The notes beneath the pieces were generated by a model. That model had not been told where the DNA came from, did no database searches, and worked only from the letters and a program-made list of their open reading frames with translations. Below are positions 24,777 through 34,112 of a stretch of 56,147 bases of DNA, piece by piece. This stretch comes from Armatimonadetes bacterium UBA1398 (lineage in GTDB: Bacteria > Armatimonadota > Zipacnadia > UBA1398). The stretch is from assembly GCA_002305165.1 (NCBI GenBank), contig DBQI01000002.1, forward strand, positions 1 to 56,147. The letters are read 5' to 3'. How positions within the stretch are numbered: the stretch's first letter is position 1; every line of letters begins with the position of its first letter. A program made the position numbers and the translations under genes.

Positions 24777-27700
24777 ATGCTCGCCATGCCATTCTGCCAC
24801 CTACACACCCACTCCGCCTTCTCCATGCTGGACGGTGCTTCCACGCCCGAGCAACTCTGCCGCAGAGCCAGAGACCTCGGCATGCAAAGCCTCGCGATAA
24901 CCGACCATCACGGCCTCTATGGGATGGTCCGCTTCGAGACCGCCGCCCGAGCTGTCGGCATCAAACCCATTGTCGGAACTGAGCTCACCCTTACTGATGG
25001 TTCCCACCTAGTGCTCTTAGCGCGAAATCACAGTGGTCTGAGTAATCTATGCAAGATCATCACCCGCGCCCATCTCGACTCCGAGTACACCCGTCCTCAA
25101 GCAGACCTCGAAACCATTGCCAAACATCAGAATGGACTCTTCATCCTCACGGGATGCTATCGGGGCCCCCTTTATCGCGCACTTCGGGAGGAGGGGGTGC
25201 AGTCAGCTTATGCCGTCGCGAAGCGGCTCCGGGCCATGTTCTCCCCCGATAAGCTCTGCGTTGAGTTGCTCCACGTCCAGGAAGAGTTCGACGAGAACCA
25301 AGATAACCACCGCATGGTTGGGATCGCCGAGAGCCTGGGTCTACGTGTTGTCGCAACTAATGATGTTCATCAGGCAGAGCCAGGTGATTATCCAGCGCAG
25401 GATATCCTCTCCTGCATACGGCTGATCCAACGTGTTGCCCAACCACATCCAGAGCGTTTCACGAATGGCGAGCGGTATCTCAAGTCTGAACGCGAGATGG
25501 ACGAGTTGTTTGGGGAGTTCCCCGAGGCTCTTCGGAACACCGAGTACATCGCCAACGCTTGTCAGGTCACCACGGATAGCACCGGATGGCGTATGCCTAA
25601 GGTGGAAATACCTACCGGAGTCCCTGCCATGACGCAACTCCGGCGGCTGGCTGTCGAGGGCATGCAACAACGCCTCCGAAAGCGGGCGAGTGCCGAGTAT
25701 GAAGACCGGCTCGCACAGGAGCTATCGCTGATTGAGGAGTTGGATTTCGCCGACTATTTCCTCATCTGCCACGACATCGTCCAAGCCGCACGCTCCAAGG
25801 GGATCCGCACGACGGGACGGGGGTCGGCTGGGAACTCCCTCGTTGCCTTTGCCCTGGGCCTTGTGCAGCCCGATCCCCTCGAGCATGGCATGATCTTCCA
25901 ACGGTTCATGAATCGCGACCGGAGAGAACTCCCGGACGTCGATATTGACTTCTGTTCACGCCGCCGGGATGAGGTTTTGGAGTATGTCTACGCGCGGTAC
26001 GGTGAGGATAATGTCGCAGCCGTCGCCACTCTCAACACGTTCCGAGCGCGTTCCGCGGTGCGGGAGACGGCTAAGGCGCTGGGGTATTCGCCCGAAGAGA
26101 TCGACGAGATCGCTCGGGTTTTTCCGTTCCTTTCAAGCCGCGACCTGAAGGGCTCCTTTGAGGCGACCCCGGAAACCCAGTATTTCAACCTTGACCTGGG
26201 CGCGATCGCCCGGGTCGTCGAGATCGCCGATAGGATCGTCGGCTATCCTCGCCATCTGGGCATCCACGTGGGCGGTATCGTCATTTCTGACCGGATTCTG
26301 ACCGACTACGTGCCCCTGCAGTGGTCCGCAAAGGGGATCGTGATCTGCCAGTTCGACAAAGACGACGTAGAGGCGTTGAGACTGGTCAAACTGGATCTCC
26401 TCGGCCTGCGGATGCACTCCGCCATCGAGCATTGCCTCGATCTCGTTGAAGCCCGCATCGGCGCACGACCGGATATCGACAACGTGCCGTTGGATGATGA
26501 AAAGACCTATCAACTGATGCAGGAGGCTAAGACTGTCGGGTGTTTTCAGCTTGAAAGCCCTGGGGAACGCAGCCTGCAGGTTCGCCTCCGGCCTCGAAAC
26601 TTCAGTGATGTCATCGCCAATATCTCCCTCTTTCGGCCTGGCCCGGTGCAGGCGGATATGGTGACCCCATTCGTCGAGCGCAGAAACGGCCGGCAGCCGG
26701 TGTGTTTCCCCCACCCCTCCCTGGAACCGATTCTGGGCGAGACCTATGGCGTCATTACCTATCAGGAGCAGGTGCTCCTTGTAGCCAATGCGGTGGCTGG
26801 ACTCGATCTGGCCGAGGCTGACACCCTCCGGAGGGCGATGACAAAACACATCTCAGCTAATGCGCTCGATGAACTCCGCCAAAGGTTCATTCAGGGCGCC
26901 GAGAGCAATGGATACGCACGTGTCGATGCAGAGGGCATTTTCAAGCAGATTCAGGGCTTCGCGGCATATGGATTCTGTAAGGGCCACGCCGCGTGTTTCG
27001 GACATATCGCCTACCAAAGCGCCTATCTGAAGGCCCACTATGCCCCGGAGTTCATCGCCGGAGTCCTATCCAATCAGCCCATGGGCTACTACCCCTCCCG
27101 AACACTGATCGAGGACGCCAAGCGTCTCGGCATCCCCATCTTGCGAGTGGATGTGAATCGTAGCGAAGTTCAGTACACCACCGAGAAGGGAGCTATCAGG
27201 ATTGGCCTGATTCAGGTTCAGAACCTCGCTGAACGCTCTAAGGACGAGATCGTTGCGGAGCGTCAACGTCATGGGCCCTACCTATCAGTCATTGACCTTT
27301 GCCGACGGGTTCGGGTGGACCGGGATTCGCTGGAGAATCTGATCTTGGCGGGCGCCCTCGATGAACTTCCCGCCTATGGAGAAGAACCACCCCACCAGTA
27401 TCTGGAGCTGCCTAGCGGAGTGACCGATCTTCACCGCCCCATTCGCATGCGGAGCGATGTGCTGCTTCATCGCCGGCGCCTGCTCTGGATGCTCCCATTC
27501 CTCCTGAGGGCGGCCGACCGCGGCGATGGGAATCAGTTGATTCTGCCCGATTTGGAGTCCGATCTGGGTAATCGTGAACGAAGTCTGATCGCTGGCCTGC
27601 GCTCTGTACCGAGTTTCGAGGAGGCGGAGGCGCTATCTCCCGCGGCAATGGAGCGAGAGCTACTGATGGCCGATTACACGGCCCTCCACCTCTCCCCATT

Positions 27701-28169
27701 GCGTCACCCATTGGCGCTCATCCGCCATCGTTTGGAGCGCGAGGGGACTGTGCGAAGCCTGGATATGCTCTCCATGCCCGCGGGTAGGCGCGTTCGGGCG
27801 GGAGGCATCGTTATCTCGCGTAACCGCCCACCCACCAAGAGTGGCCGGACCGTTGTTTTCGTGACCCTCGAGGATGAAGTCGGCCTCTTTGACGTGGTTG
27901 TCTTCGAGGATACCTACAGACGCATCCGTCACGTGCTCTTCGGTCATGACACCTTGTTGGTCGACGGGCGGCTCGATCGTCCGGGAGGGACGGCCATATC
28001 GGTCACCCTGGATACGGTCAAGCCGTTGTTTCCCTTTGGCGCTGATAGCGCCAGACCACCGGCCCTGGGGGCTGGCCCCGGAGATCACTCCCAAGTTCGG
28101 TTGCGGGGCCAGCGGCATCATTGCACGGAGCAGGATGACCCGGCTGCCTGGGCACCACGCAGCATGTAG
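24777..28169 (+). CDS. dnaE2: Error-prone DNA polymerase III alpha subunit (DnaE2 type)
   Basis: A C-family translesion polymerase of 1,130 aa. The N-terminal PHP domain reads HLHTHSAFSMLDGAS and AITDHHGLYGM. The palm shows TTGRGSAGNSLVAFALGL and LPDVDIDF at 385-392, giving catalytic aspartates 387, 389 and 391. Later blocks include GIHVGGIVIS, VGCFQLESPGERSL and ISLFRPGPVQ. A C-terminal OB fold (RVRAGGIVISRNRPPTKSGR) ends the core. The frame is open upstream, but homology begins at the ATG 24777 (or 24786). G+C is lower than in neighbours: I count 31 of 60 bases at 26461-26520 against 45 of 60 at 23281-23340. This suggests acquisition. No imuA/imuB partner is adjacent. Confidence 0.93.
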   Translation: MLAMPFCHLHTHSAFSMLDGASTPEQLCRRARDLGMQSLAITDHHGLYGMVRFETAARAVGIKPIVGTELTLTDGSHLVLLARNHSGLSNLCKIITRAHLDSEYTRPQADLETIAKHQNGLFILTGCYRGPLYRALREEGVQSAYAVAKRLRAMFSPDKLCVELLHVQEEFDENQDNHRMVGIAESLGLRVVATNDVHQAEPGDYPAQDILSCIRLIQRVAQPHPERFTNGERYLKSEREMDELFGEFPEALRNTEYIANACQVTTDSTGWRMPKVEIPTGVPAMTQLRRLAVEGMQQRLRKRASAEYEDRLAQELSLIEELDFADYFLICHDIVQAARSKGIRTTGRGSAGNSLVAFALGLVQPDPLEHGMIFQRFMNRDRRELPDVDIDFCSRRRDEVLEYVYARYGEDNVAAVATLNTFRARSAVRETAKALGYSPEEIDEIARVFPFLSSRDLKGSFEATPETQYFNLDLGAIARVVEIADRIVGYPRHLGIHVGGIVISDRILTDYVPLQWSAKGIVICQFDKDDVEALRLVKLDLLGLRMHSAIEHCLDLVEARIGARPDIDNVPLDDEKTYQLMQEAKTVGCFQLESPGERSLQVRLRPRNFSDVIANISLFRPGPVQADMVTPFVERRNGRQPVCFPHPSLEPILGETYGVITYQEQVLLVANAVAGLDLAEADTLRRAMTKHISANALDELRQRFIQGAESNGYARVDAEGIFKQIQGFAAYGFCKGHAACFGHIAYQSAYLKAHYAPEFIAGVLSNQPMGYYPSRTLIEDAKRLGIPILRVDVNRSEVQYTTEKGAIRIGLIQVQNLAERSKDEIVAERQRHGPYLSVIDLCRRVRVDRDSLENLILAGALDELPAYGEEPPHQYLELPSGVTDLHRPIRMRSDVLLHRRRLLWMLPFLLRAADRGDGNQLILPDLESDLGNRERSLIAGLRSVPSFEEAEALSPAAMERELLMADYTALHLSPLRHPLALIRHRLEREGTVRSLDMLSMPAGRRVRAGGIVISRNRPPTKSGRTVVFVTLEDEVGLFDVVVFEDTYRRIRHVLFGHDTLLVDGRLDRPGGTAISVTLDTVKPLFPFGADSARPPALGAGPGDHSQVRLRGQRHHCTEQDDPAAWAPRSM

Positions 28170-28179
28170 CGTGATGTGA

Positions 28180-30114
28180 CTACGGTCTCAGCTTAGTTGG
28201 CCGGCCGCGCAAGGTGTCGAAGAGATCAATCTTCATGGCCTCCTGGTCTATCTCCCAGATGATCCGGGTAGCCTTAGGGTCGGCGCTCGGGGTCCACTGG
28301 TAGTTGGCCTCCTGGCCCCCTACAGCGACGCCGGTGACCTCAAGAACCCATTCCCTCCCTAGGTGCATCGCGATCACGGCGGCGAGGCAGCAGGGATCGA
28401 AGAGCGACTTGCTATGCCGAGGCACGATCTCCTCCAGGTAGTCGCCCAGTGGGTTATCGGGGTAGAGGTGCGCCTCGCGCGTAACGTCGATCATCAGGCG
28501 GCCACTCACGTGGGCGGGCATGATCCAGAGTTCGATGCCGCTCTGAGCCATGACGTAGCCGGACCACGGGTCGTTGTTCGCGTTGAACTCCCCAATGGCG
28601 CCCGTGTCGTTGCCGGCAAGCCACATGATCCTGAGGCGTCCCTCTAGGTCGAGCCCTTCCCGGCGCGCCATGAGAAGCGCCGACGCCACATTGGTGCCCG
28701 GGCCGACAGGCAACACCCATATCGGATGCGCTGGGTCCGCGCCACGGGCCGCGGCCAGGATAGCGCGACTCGCGTCGGTCACGATGGGCTCCGTGTTCTC
28801 CCAACGGCCACTAGCGGGCACGACCAGTCGCTCGTCAGCGCCACGGAAGACGAGCGGAACGCGGTCTGACGGTAGGCCGCTCCGTCGGCACAGGTCGATG
28901 ACGTTGAGGATCTCCTCGTAGTTCAGCTCCTCCTGGCCACCTCCGTGGTGGACGCTGTTCACTCCGAGCACATCCAGCTCGCTGAAGAGAGCGTAGGCGA
29001 GGTAGTGCTGGTCGTCCTGTTCGTTCTTCTGGTCCGTGTCGAGCAGCACCTGAGGTAGGGACACGGTCTGCGGCTCATGGACGCGGATGAGCATCTCAGA
29101 CCCGTGCGACGGGTCCATGCCGTCGGCGGAAACCAGCACGTGATAGACCCCGGGCCGTGCGAAGACGAAGGTCTTCCGGGCCCCCCCCTGCTCCGCGACG
29201 TCGCCCACACGCCAAACATACCTCGCAGCCGAGCCAAGCATCTCCTCCACCTCGAGGGTTACCGGCTCACCGACCATGACCGGTCCATGCAACGGTTTCA
29301 GCGCGATCTCCATCGGCTCTCCGACCTCCAGATCGTAGCGAGCGGAAGCAGTGTCGCCTCCGCCCCGGCAAGTGAGTCGCACCTCGTAGGCGCCCGGTTT
29401 GGCGTACGTATGCTCGACTACGGGGCCCTCGGCGGTGCTCCCGTCACCAAAATCCCAGACGAACCGTTCGGGAGCGCCCGCGAGCACCTCGACACCCAAG
29501 CTCACGGGCCGAGTCGCGCGCGCCATGCGAGAAGGGGGACGGATGGCGACCTCGATCGATGGCAGGCGGGCCACCACCCACGATACCCCCGCCTCCCCCC
29601 GAAGGTGGATGCTACTCAGCGAGGTCTCTGAGTCGGGGCTGAACAGGCGGACGCGGAAGCCATCGAGCCATACGGAAGCGGCCCCTCGGCCGCCCCACTC
29701 GAACTGTCCCGAGTCATACCACCCGCCGGCGCCACGCCCCAACTCCTGCCACCGGCCGTCCATGCGGGCTTCTATGACCCACGCCGTCCGTGGTTGCGGC
29801 TGATTGGGGTACGCGCCGGAGAGGCAGACCCAGTTGACCTCGACAGGATCGTCCCACTCGGCCATCCACCAAGCGGGCGTCGCCTCGGCCACAACCCCGA
29901 GATCCGCTCCGAAGGCCACCCCGTACTCGTGCCACGGGCTGTCGCGGACAAAGCTATCCTTCACGGGATCCCAGACCATATCCCGCGACTCACCGCGGAC
30001 CTCATCGGTATACACGTGCAGGTTGCTGGTGATCTCCGCCGAGGCGAGCAGATTGGGGGCCTGCCCATAGGCCATCGCGCCCAGGGGTACCAGCAGATGG
30101 AGCATGGCTATCAT
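28180..30114 (-). CDS. Secreted PKD-domain protein with a nucleoside-hydrolase-like domain
   Basis: A 644-aa protein with a signal peptide (MIAMLHLLVPLGAMAYGQA). Residues about 25-175 look like a discoidin-type beta domain. Two PKD repeats follow; the first has FVWDFGDGSTAEG and the second YVWRVGDVAEQGG. From about 355 the chain resembles inosine-uridine nucleoside hydrolases: LLDTDQKNEQDDQHYLAYAL (compare DxDPGxDDAxA), LPVGPGTNVASALL (compare GPLTNLA) and IGEFNANNDPWSG (compare EFN...DP). Because it is secreted and PKD-bearing, the substrate is probably a glycan or ribosylated compound, not free cytosolic nucleosides; this is inferred. An AAAGGAGTGA site precedes the ATG, 7 bp after the mannosidase stop, so the two form an operon. 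Confidence 0.8.
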   Translation of the reverse strand: MIAMLHLLVPLGAMAYGQAPNLLASAEITSNLHVYTDEVRGESRDMVWDPVKDSFVRDSPWHEYGVAFGADLGVVAEATPAWWMAEWDDPVEVNWVCLSGAYPNQPQPRTAWVIEARMDGRWQELGRGAGGWYDSGQFEWGGRGAASVWLDGFRVRLFSPDSETSLSSIHLRGEAGVSWVVARLPSIEVAIRPPSRMARATRPVSLGVEVLAGAPERFVWDFGDGSTAEGPVVEHTYAKPGAYEVRLTCRGGGDTASARYDLEVGEPMEIALKPLHGPVMVGEPVTLEVEEMLGSAARYVWRVGDVAEQGGARKTFVFARPGVYHVLVSADGMDPSHGSEMLIRVHEPQTVSLPQVLLDTDQKNEQDDQHYLAYALFSELDVLGVNSVHHGGGQEELNYEEILNVIDLCRRSGLPSDRVPLVFRGADERLVVPASGRWENTEPIVTDASRAILAAARGADPAHPIWVLPVGPGTNVASALLMARREGLDLEGRLRIMWLAGNDTGAIGEFNANNDPWSGYVMAQSGIELWIMPAHVSGRLMIDVTREAHLYPDNPLGDYLEEIVPRHSKSLFDPCCLAAVIAMHLGREWVLEVTGVAVGGQEANYQWTPSADPKATRIIWEIDQEAMKIDLFDTLRGRPTKLRP

Positions 30115-30121
30115 GGGAATC

Positions 30122-32695
30122 TCACTCCTTTGCTACCGTTCGTGCCGAGCCGGCCTCACAACTGAGCAGTACGGTTGCGATCTTGAACGGTCCCAGATCC
30201 AGTCGCAAGCTCGCTCCATCCTCGCCGATGGGGAGTTCCCCTTGAGGCTCTCCGAGGAGGTTAGCCAGCGACGCGGTCTTGATGGGCGCCGCCACACGCA
30301 GGATCACTTCGCGAGCGAGGCTACCCTCCGACTCGTAGAGGCGGATGAGCAGGCCATTGCCGTGCCACTGCACCGCTGAGATGACGACGCCCGGATGGGA
30401 CACGGCGATGAAACTGTGCCGCGGCGGGAGCGCGCCCCCAGTCGGAGCGCGCTTGATAGCGATGAGCGGCCGGTTGAACTCCATGCCCCGCCTCACCAAC
30501 TGAGCGTCGCGCCACGTCCCTCGGTGCGGGACCAGAGCATAGTCGAACCCGTGGCGCACACCTAACTCGTATCCGTCTGACGTCTTCTTGTCCGGCGTGT
30601 AGCCGCCGACCTCCCCGTATCCCTCATCCAGCGCCGTGCACTTGAGGAGCGACAGCATAGCCACTCGATCCTCCAGGTTGTTGCCCGGAAGGCCTCGGTT
30701 GAGTAGCGCCAAGCCATTGCGTCCGTCGGAGCAGTCCATCCAGTGCTGCGCTGGGAACTCCCCCTGAGGCCGATCGAAGGCGCCGAAGGGGATCTCGTGG
30801 GTAATGGTGGACACGTCCCCCAGCGTAGTCGGGAAAGCGACGCGATAGCGGACCCGCTTCTCGCCGTTTACTAACTCGGTGTGGAAGTCAACGCGGTCCA
30901 GGCCGGGATACAGCCGTATGCGCATCGAGAGGTAGCCGCTGCCGAAGGCGAAGCTGATGTTGTGCTCAACGCGCGCGCGGCCCAGTATGACGCGCCCGTC
31001 ACCTCCATAGAGGTGGCTGAAGTCCGCCCGCTCCTCGCCTGGTGTGGGAAGCGGGTGCCTGCGGTTCGTCGGCAGGAACGCATCGCCCTTGCAGTGGGCG
31101 TTGTACTCCCAGAAGTTCCCAAAGTCGCGCTCCCGCGCAATCGTGCCCGCGTACGGCCGCTGAGGGTCCACGACCTCCCACTGGGTAGGCTTGTGGATGA
31201 GGCTGCGGATGGCCCCCGTCCACGAATCGATCTCTACCCGAAGGTGCTCGTTCTCGATGACGTTCGTGTGAATGTCGGCGTGACCCAGGGGCGGCTGGTT
31301 CGTCGCCAACGTCGATGCCGGCGCCTCACCAGACGCAGGCAGCACCCGGTAGACCTCGTAGCCGAGTGACGGCACGTCTTGGGCGATGAAGAGGAGCTTC
31401 GCCCGCTTGATGCCTCCAGTGGGATGATGCTCGACAGAGAGAAGATCGCAAGGGGCCACGCGACCGCGAGAGTCGCGCACCTCGACGGCATGGATGCAGT
31501 CCTCGGCGAACCCCACCGAGCACTCCACGACGTCGGCGCGCTCCCAACTCAGGGGGTTCAGGACGATAATCGGCACGCCTGGGCCCGAGGTGTCGATGCT
31601 CGCCGCCAACCGATCGACGGCCTCCTCGTAGGCGGCCGTCCCGCGGGCCTCGGCTACGGCGTAACGCTCCGTCACGTGCTCGTAGACGGCGTCGACCTGG
31701 CAGCCGCAGATGACGTCGTGGAACTGGTTGAAGAGCACCCCGCGCCAGGCGTCCTCCATGCCGTTCGGGGGCGACGCGGTGTCAGCCAGAGCCCCCAGGG
31801 CGCTCACGATCTCGGTGTTCAGCAGCAGACCCTCGAGCCGCCGGTTTGTTTGCTTGTTGCGGATCCGCGCGCTATAGGTGCCCTGAAAGACAGGGTTTAA
31901 CTCACCATCGACCACTGGGAACTCGGCCGCGTCGCGTATGGCGTCGAAGTACTCCCTGGGCGTGGAGAAGCGAAGTTGGAGGTCGTCGTACGCGCTGTTG
32001 TGGGCCGCGATGAGCGCTGCCACATGGGGTTCGACGTGGCTGAGGTCCGCGCCACTGATGGCCAGAAGGTGCGGGGTCAGAGCGTAGGGTTGAAGTATCG
32101 CGCAGCGCTGGCGGAGGAAGGCTTCGAACTGAGGCAGCGTGCCAGGCGCGCCATAGAGCAGCGCGTAGCTACCGCGCATCCAGTGGCAGAACAGCTCGGT
32201 GCCATCGAGACCGCGCCAGTAGTACTCCGTGGGCCCGTCGGCGGAGCCCAGTCGCTGGAAGACGTTCACATCGAAGCCGCAGCCACGCATAAGCTGTGGG
32301 ATCTGAGCGTGCTGGCCGAAGGTATCGAGCAGCCAGCCGGTCGGGATCTCGACTCCTAGCTCACGCCTGCACCAGGACTTCCCCTCGGTCACCTGCCGGA
32401 TGAAGGATTCACCGCATGGGATGTTCACATCGGGCATCACGTGCATTCCGCAGGTGATCTCCAGTCGGCCCTCGTCGATGAACCGCTGCATCCGGCCCCG
32501 TTCCTCGGGGTACGCGCGCAGGAAGGGACCGACGTAGCATGTCTGGTCGAGAGCGAAGCGGTAGTCGGGGTTCGTCTCTAACTCGCGCAGTGCGCCGAGG
32601 AGGATCGAGTAACCAAGGTCCAGGGTCTGTGACTCGGTCAGGAAAACCTCTGCATCGTAATGCATGTGGGGGACGAAATGGACGATCTGCTTCAT
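30122..32695 (-). CDS. Alpha-mannosidase (glycoside hydrolase family 38)
   Basis: An 857-aa enzyme. The first strand carries VPHMHYDAEVF, the zinc-binding HxHxD motif (H10, H12, D14). The nucleophile motif GWLLDTFGQHAQIPQ places the catalytic Asp at 124. The mid region, VFNQFHDVICG-like (LFNQFHDVICGCQVD), is the third GH38 hallmark, and beta-sandwich domains with FSHLYGGDGR and LYPGLDRVDFHTE follow. It hydrolyses alpha-mannosides with retention of configuration. No signal peptide is visible, so it acts in the cytoplasm on imported mannosides. It leads an operon with the PKD/nucleoside-hydrolase-like gene and diverges from a URO-D-like gene across 140 bp. Confidence 0.93.
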   Translation of the reverse strand: MKQIVHFVPHMHYDAEVFLTESQTLDLGYSILLGALRELETNPDYRFALDQTCYVGPFLRAYPEERGRMQRFIDEGRLEITCGMHVMPDVNIPCGESFIRQVTEGKSWCRRELGVEIPTGWLLDTFGQHAQIPQLMRGCGFDVNVFQRLGSADGPTEYYWRGLDGTELFCHWMRGSYALLYGAPGTLPQFEAFLRQRCAILQPYALTPHLLAISGADLSHVEPHVAALIAAHNSAYDDLQLRFSTPREYFDAIRDAAEFPVVDGELNPVFQGTYSARIRNKQTNRRLEGLLLNTEIVSALGALADTASPPNGMEDAWRGVLFNQFHDVICGCQVDAVYEHVTERYAVAEARGTAAYEEAVDRLAASIDTSGPGVPIIVLNPLSWERADVVECSVGFAEDCIHAVEVRDSRGRVAPCDLLSVEHHPTGGIKRAKLLFIAQDVPSLGYEVYRVLPASGEAPASTLATNQPPLGHADIHTNVIENEHLRVEIDSWTGAIRSLIHKPTQWEVVDPQRPYAGTIARERDFGNFWEYNAHCKGDAFLPTNRRHPLPTPGEERADFSHLYGGDGRVILGRARVEHNISFAFGSGYLSMRIRLYPGLDRVDFHTELVNGEKRVRYRVAFPTTLGDVSTITHEIPFGAFDRPQGEFPAQHWMDCSDGRNGLALLNRGLPGNNLEDRVAMLSLLKCTALDEGYGEVGGYTPDKKTSDGYELGVRHGFDYALVPHRGTWRDAQLVRRGMEFNRPLIAIKRAPTGGALPPRHSFIAVSHPGVVISAVQWHGNGLLIRLYESEGSLAREVILRVAAPIKTASLANLLGEPQGELPIGEDGASLRLDLGPFKIATVLLSCEAGSARTVAKE

Positions 32696-32835
32696 CGGGG
32701 TTTCCTGCCGTCCACGAGTACTGGAGCGACGTGGACTTCGCCGGTCCTCTGTCGTGCCCCTTGCCGCGAGGTGCCCTGAGGCAAGGCGCGAATCTGGGCT
32801 GCTGAGCTTACACGCTGTGGAGAGAGGGGAAACGC

Positions 32836-34104
32836 GTGGCCCCGTCGATCAGTCCCGAGGACCGCTCCTACCTGCGCGAGTTGGCAGCGAGGCAGGCCGC
32901 CTACGCCCAACTGCCCATCATGGCTGACCGTGAGCGGCAGTGGCGCGCGGTGAACTCAGGTCGCGGCGATGCCCGTCCGCCGGTGATCATCGAGTCCTGG
33001 ACCTTCGATCGGGACTTCATGCCGGCAGGAACGCTTCGGTGCGAGACTGATCCGGCCCGGGGGATCGAGCACCAGCTACTCCGGAGCATACGGCAATATG
33101 AGCTGATCGACGATGACCGCGTCGTGCCGGACCACTATCGGGTGGGATGGCACCTCTGGGTGGACCCATACGGTGGGCTGCAGATCGGTCACCAGTCCGT
33201 CAAAGACTCGCAGGGCTATGCCACGGGCTACCGGTGGGACCACCCCATCAAGGACCTGCGCTCCGATCTGCGGCTCCTGGGTCCCTCGGTGTGCTCTGTG
33301 GACCGAGACGGGACGCTGGCGCACCAGCAGCTCGTCGAGGACCTCATCGGCGACATCTTGCCCGTGCGACTCGTGAGCGGCATGCCCGGCAACAGGATGC
33401 TCACCCAATCCGTAGTTATTCTCATGGGCATGGAGGCTTTCTTCATGGCCATGTACGACGCGCCGGACGAACTGCATCAGCTCATGGGTTACCTCCGTGA
33501 CAATGCCCTCCGCACGATGCGTTGGGCCGAGGCCGAGGGGTTGCTCATAGCCAACAACGGCAATGACGAGAGCTTCGGATCCAGCTTCAACTTTACCGAA
33601 GAGATCCCCCGACCGGGCCGACCACCGGGACAGCTGGAATGCCGTGACATGTGGGGCGACGCGAACAGCCAGGAGACCGTCGGCGTGTCGCCCGACCTCT
33701 TCCATGAGTTCTGCGCCCCCTACTACCGGGACGTCTGCGAGCCCCTGGGCCTGATCTACTACGGCTGCTGCGAGCCGGTTCACCCATTCTGGGAGGACCT
33801 CCGCAACCTACCAAACCTGCGCAAGGTCTCCATCTCCAAGTGGTGCGACGAGGCCCTCATGGGGGAGGCGCTTCGTGGAACGGGCATCGTCTACTCGCGG
33901 AAGCCCGACCCGAACTTCCTGAGTGTGGACCGCACTCTCAACGAATCCGCTTGGGCGGAGCACATCCGCGCCACCCTCCGAGCTACAGAGGGGGTGCCCC
34001 TGGAGATCATCGTGCGGGATGTGTACACAGTCCACGGGGACGTGGGCAACGCCCGACGGGCTGTGGAGGTGGCCCACCGCGTGCTCGACGAGGAAGGACG
34101 CTGA
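32836..34104 (+). CDS. URO-D / methyltransferase-superfamily TIM-barrel protein, copy A
   Basis: A 422-aa soluble protein related to uroporphyrinogen decarboxylase and MtaA-type methyltransferases, but divergent from true HemE. Features: a long N-terminal part, GMEAFFMAMYDAPDELHQLM as in the central helix of the fold, EFCAPYYRDVCEPLGLIYYG, then YGCCEP at 309-314, a place where MtaA-like members carry metal-binding His/Cys residues, and VSISKWCDEALMGEAL. It could handle a methyl group or a corrinoid-linked step, or be a non-porphyrin decarboxylase; the true reaction is unknown. The start is a GTG with AGAGGGG upstream. It converges on copy B with 8 bp between stops. Confidence 0.72.
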   Translation: MAPSISPEDRSYLRELAARQAAYAQLPIMADRERQWRAVNSGRGDARPPVIIESWTFDRDFMPAGTLRCETDPARGIEHQLLRSIRQYELIDDDRVVPDHYRVGWHLWVDPYGGLQIGHQSVKDSQGYATGYRWDHPIKDLRSDLRLLGPSVCSVDRDGTLAHQQLVEDLIGDILPVRLVSGMPGNRMLTQSVVILMGMEAFFMAMYDAPDELHQLMGYLRDNALRTMRWAEAEGLLIANNGNDESFGSSFNFTEEIPRPGRPPGQLECRDMWGDANSQETVGVSPDLFHEFCAPYYRDVCEPLGLIYYGCCEPVHPFWEDLRNLPNLRKVSISKWCDEALMGEALRGTGIVYSRKPDPNFLSVDRTLNESAWAEHIRATLRATEGVPLEIIVRDVYTVHGDVGNARRAVEVAHRVLDEEGR

Positions 34105-34112
34105 GGCCGCGG

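Noticed and set aside
26133..26849. 238-codon minus-strand frame inside dnaE2
   Set aside because: Antisense to conserved polymerase motifs; no ribosome-binding site or domain.
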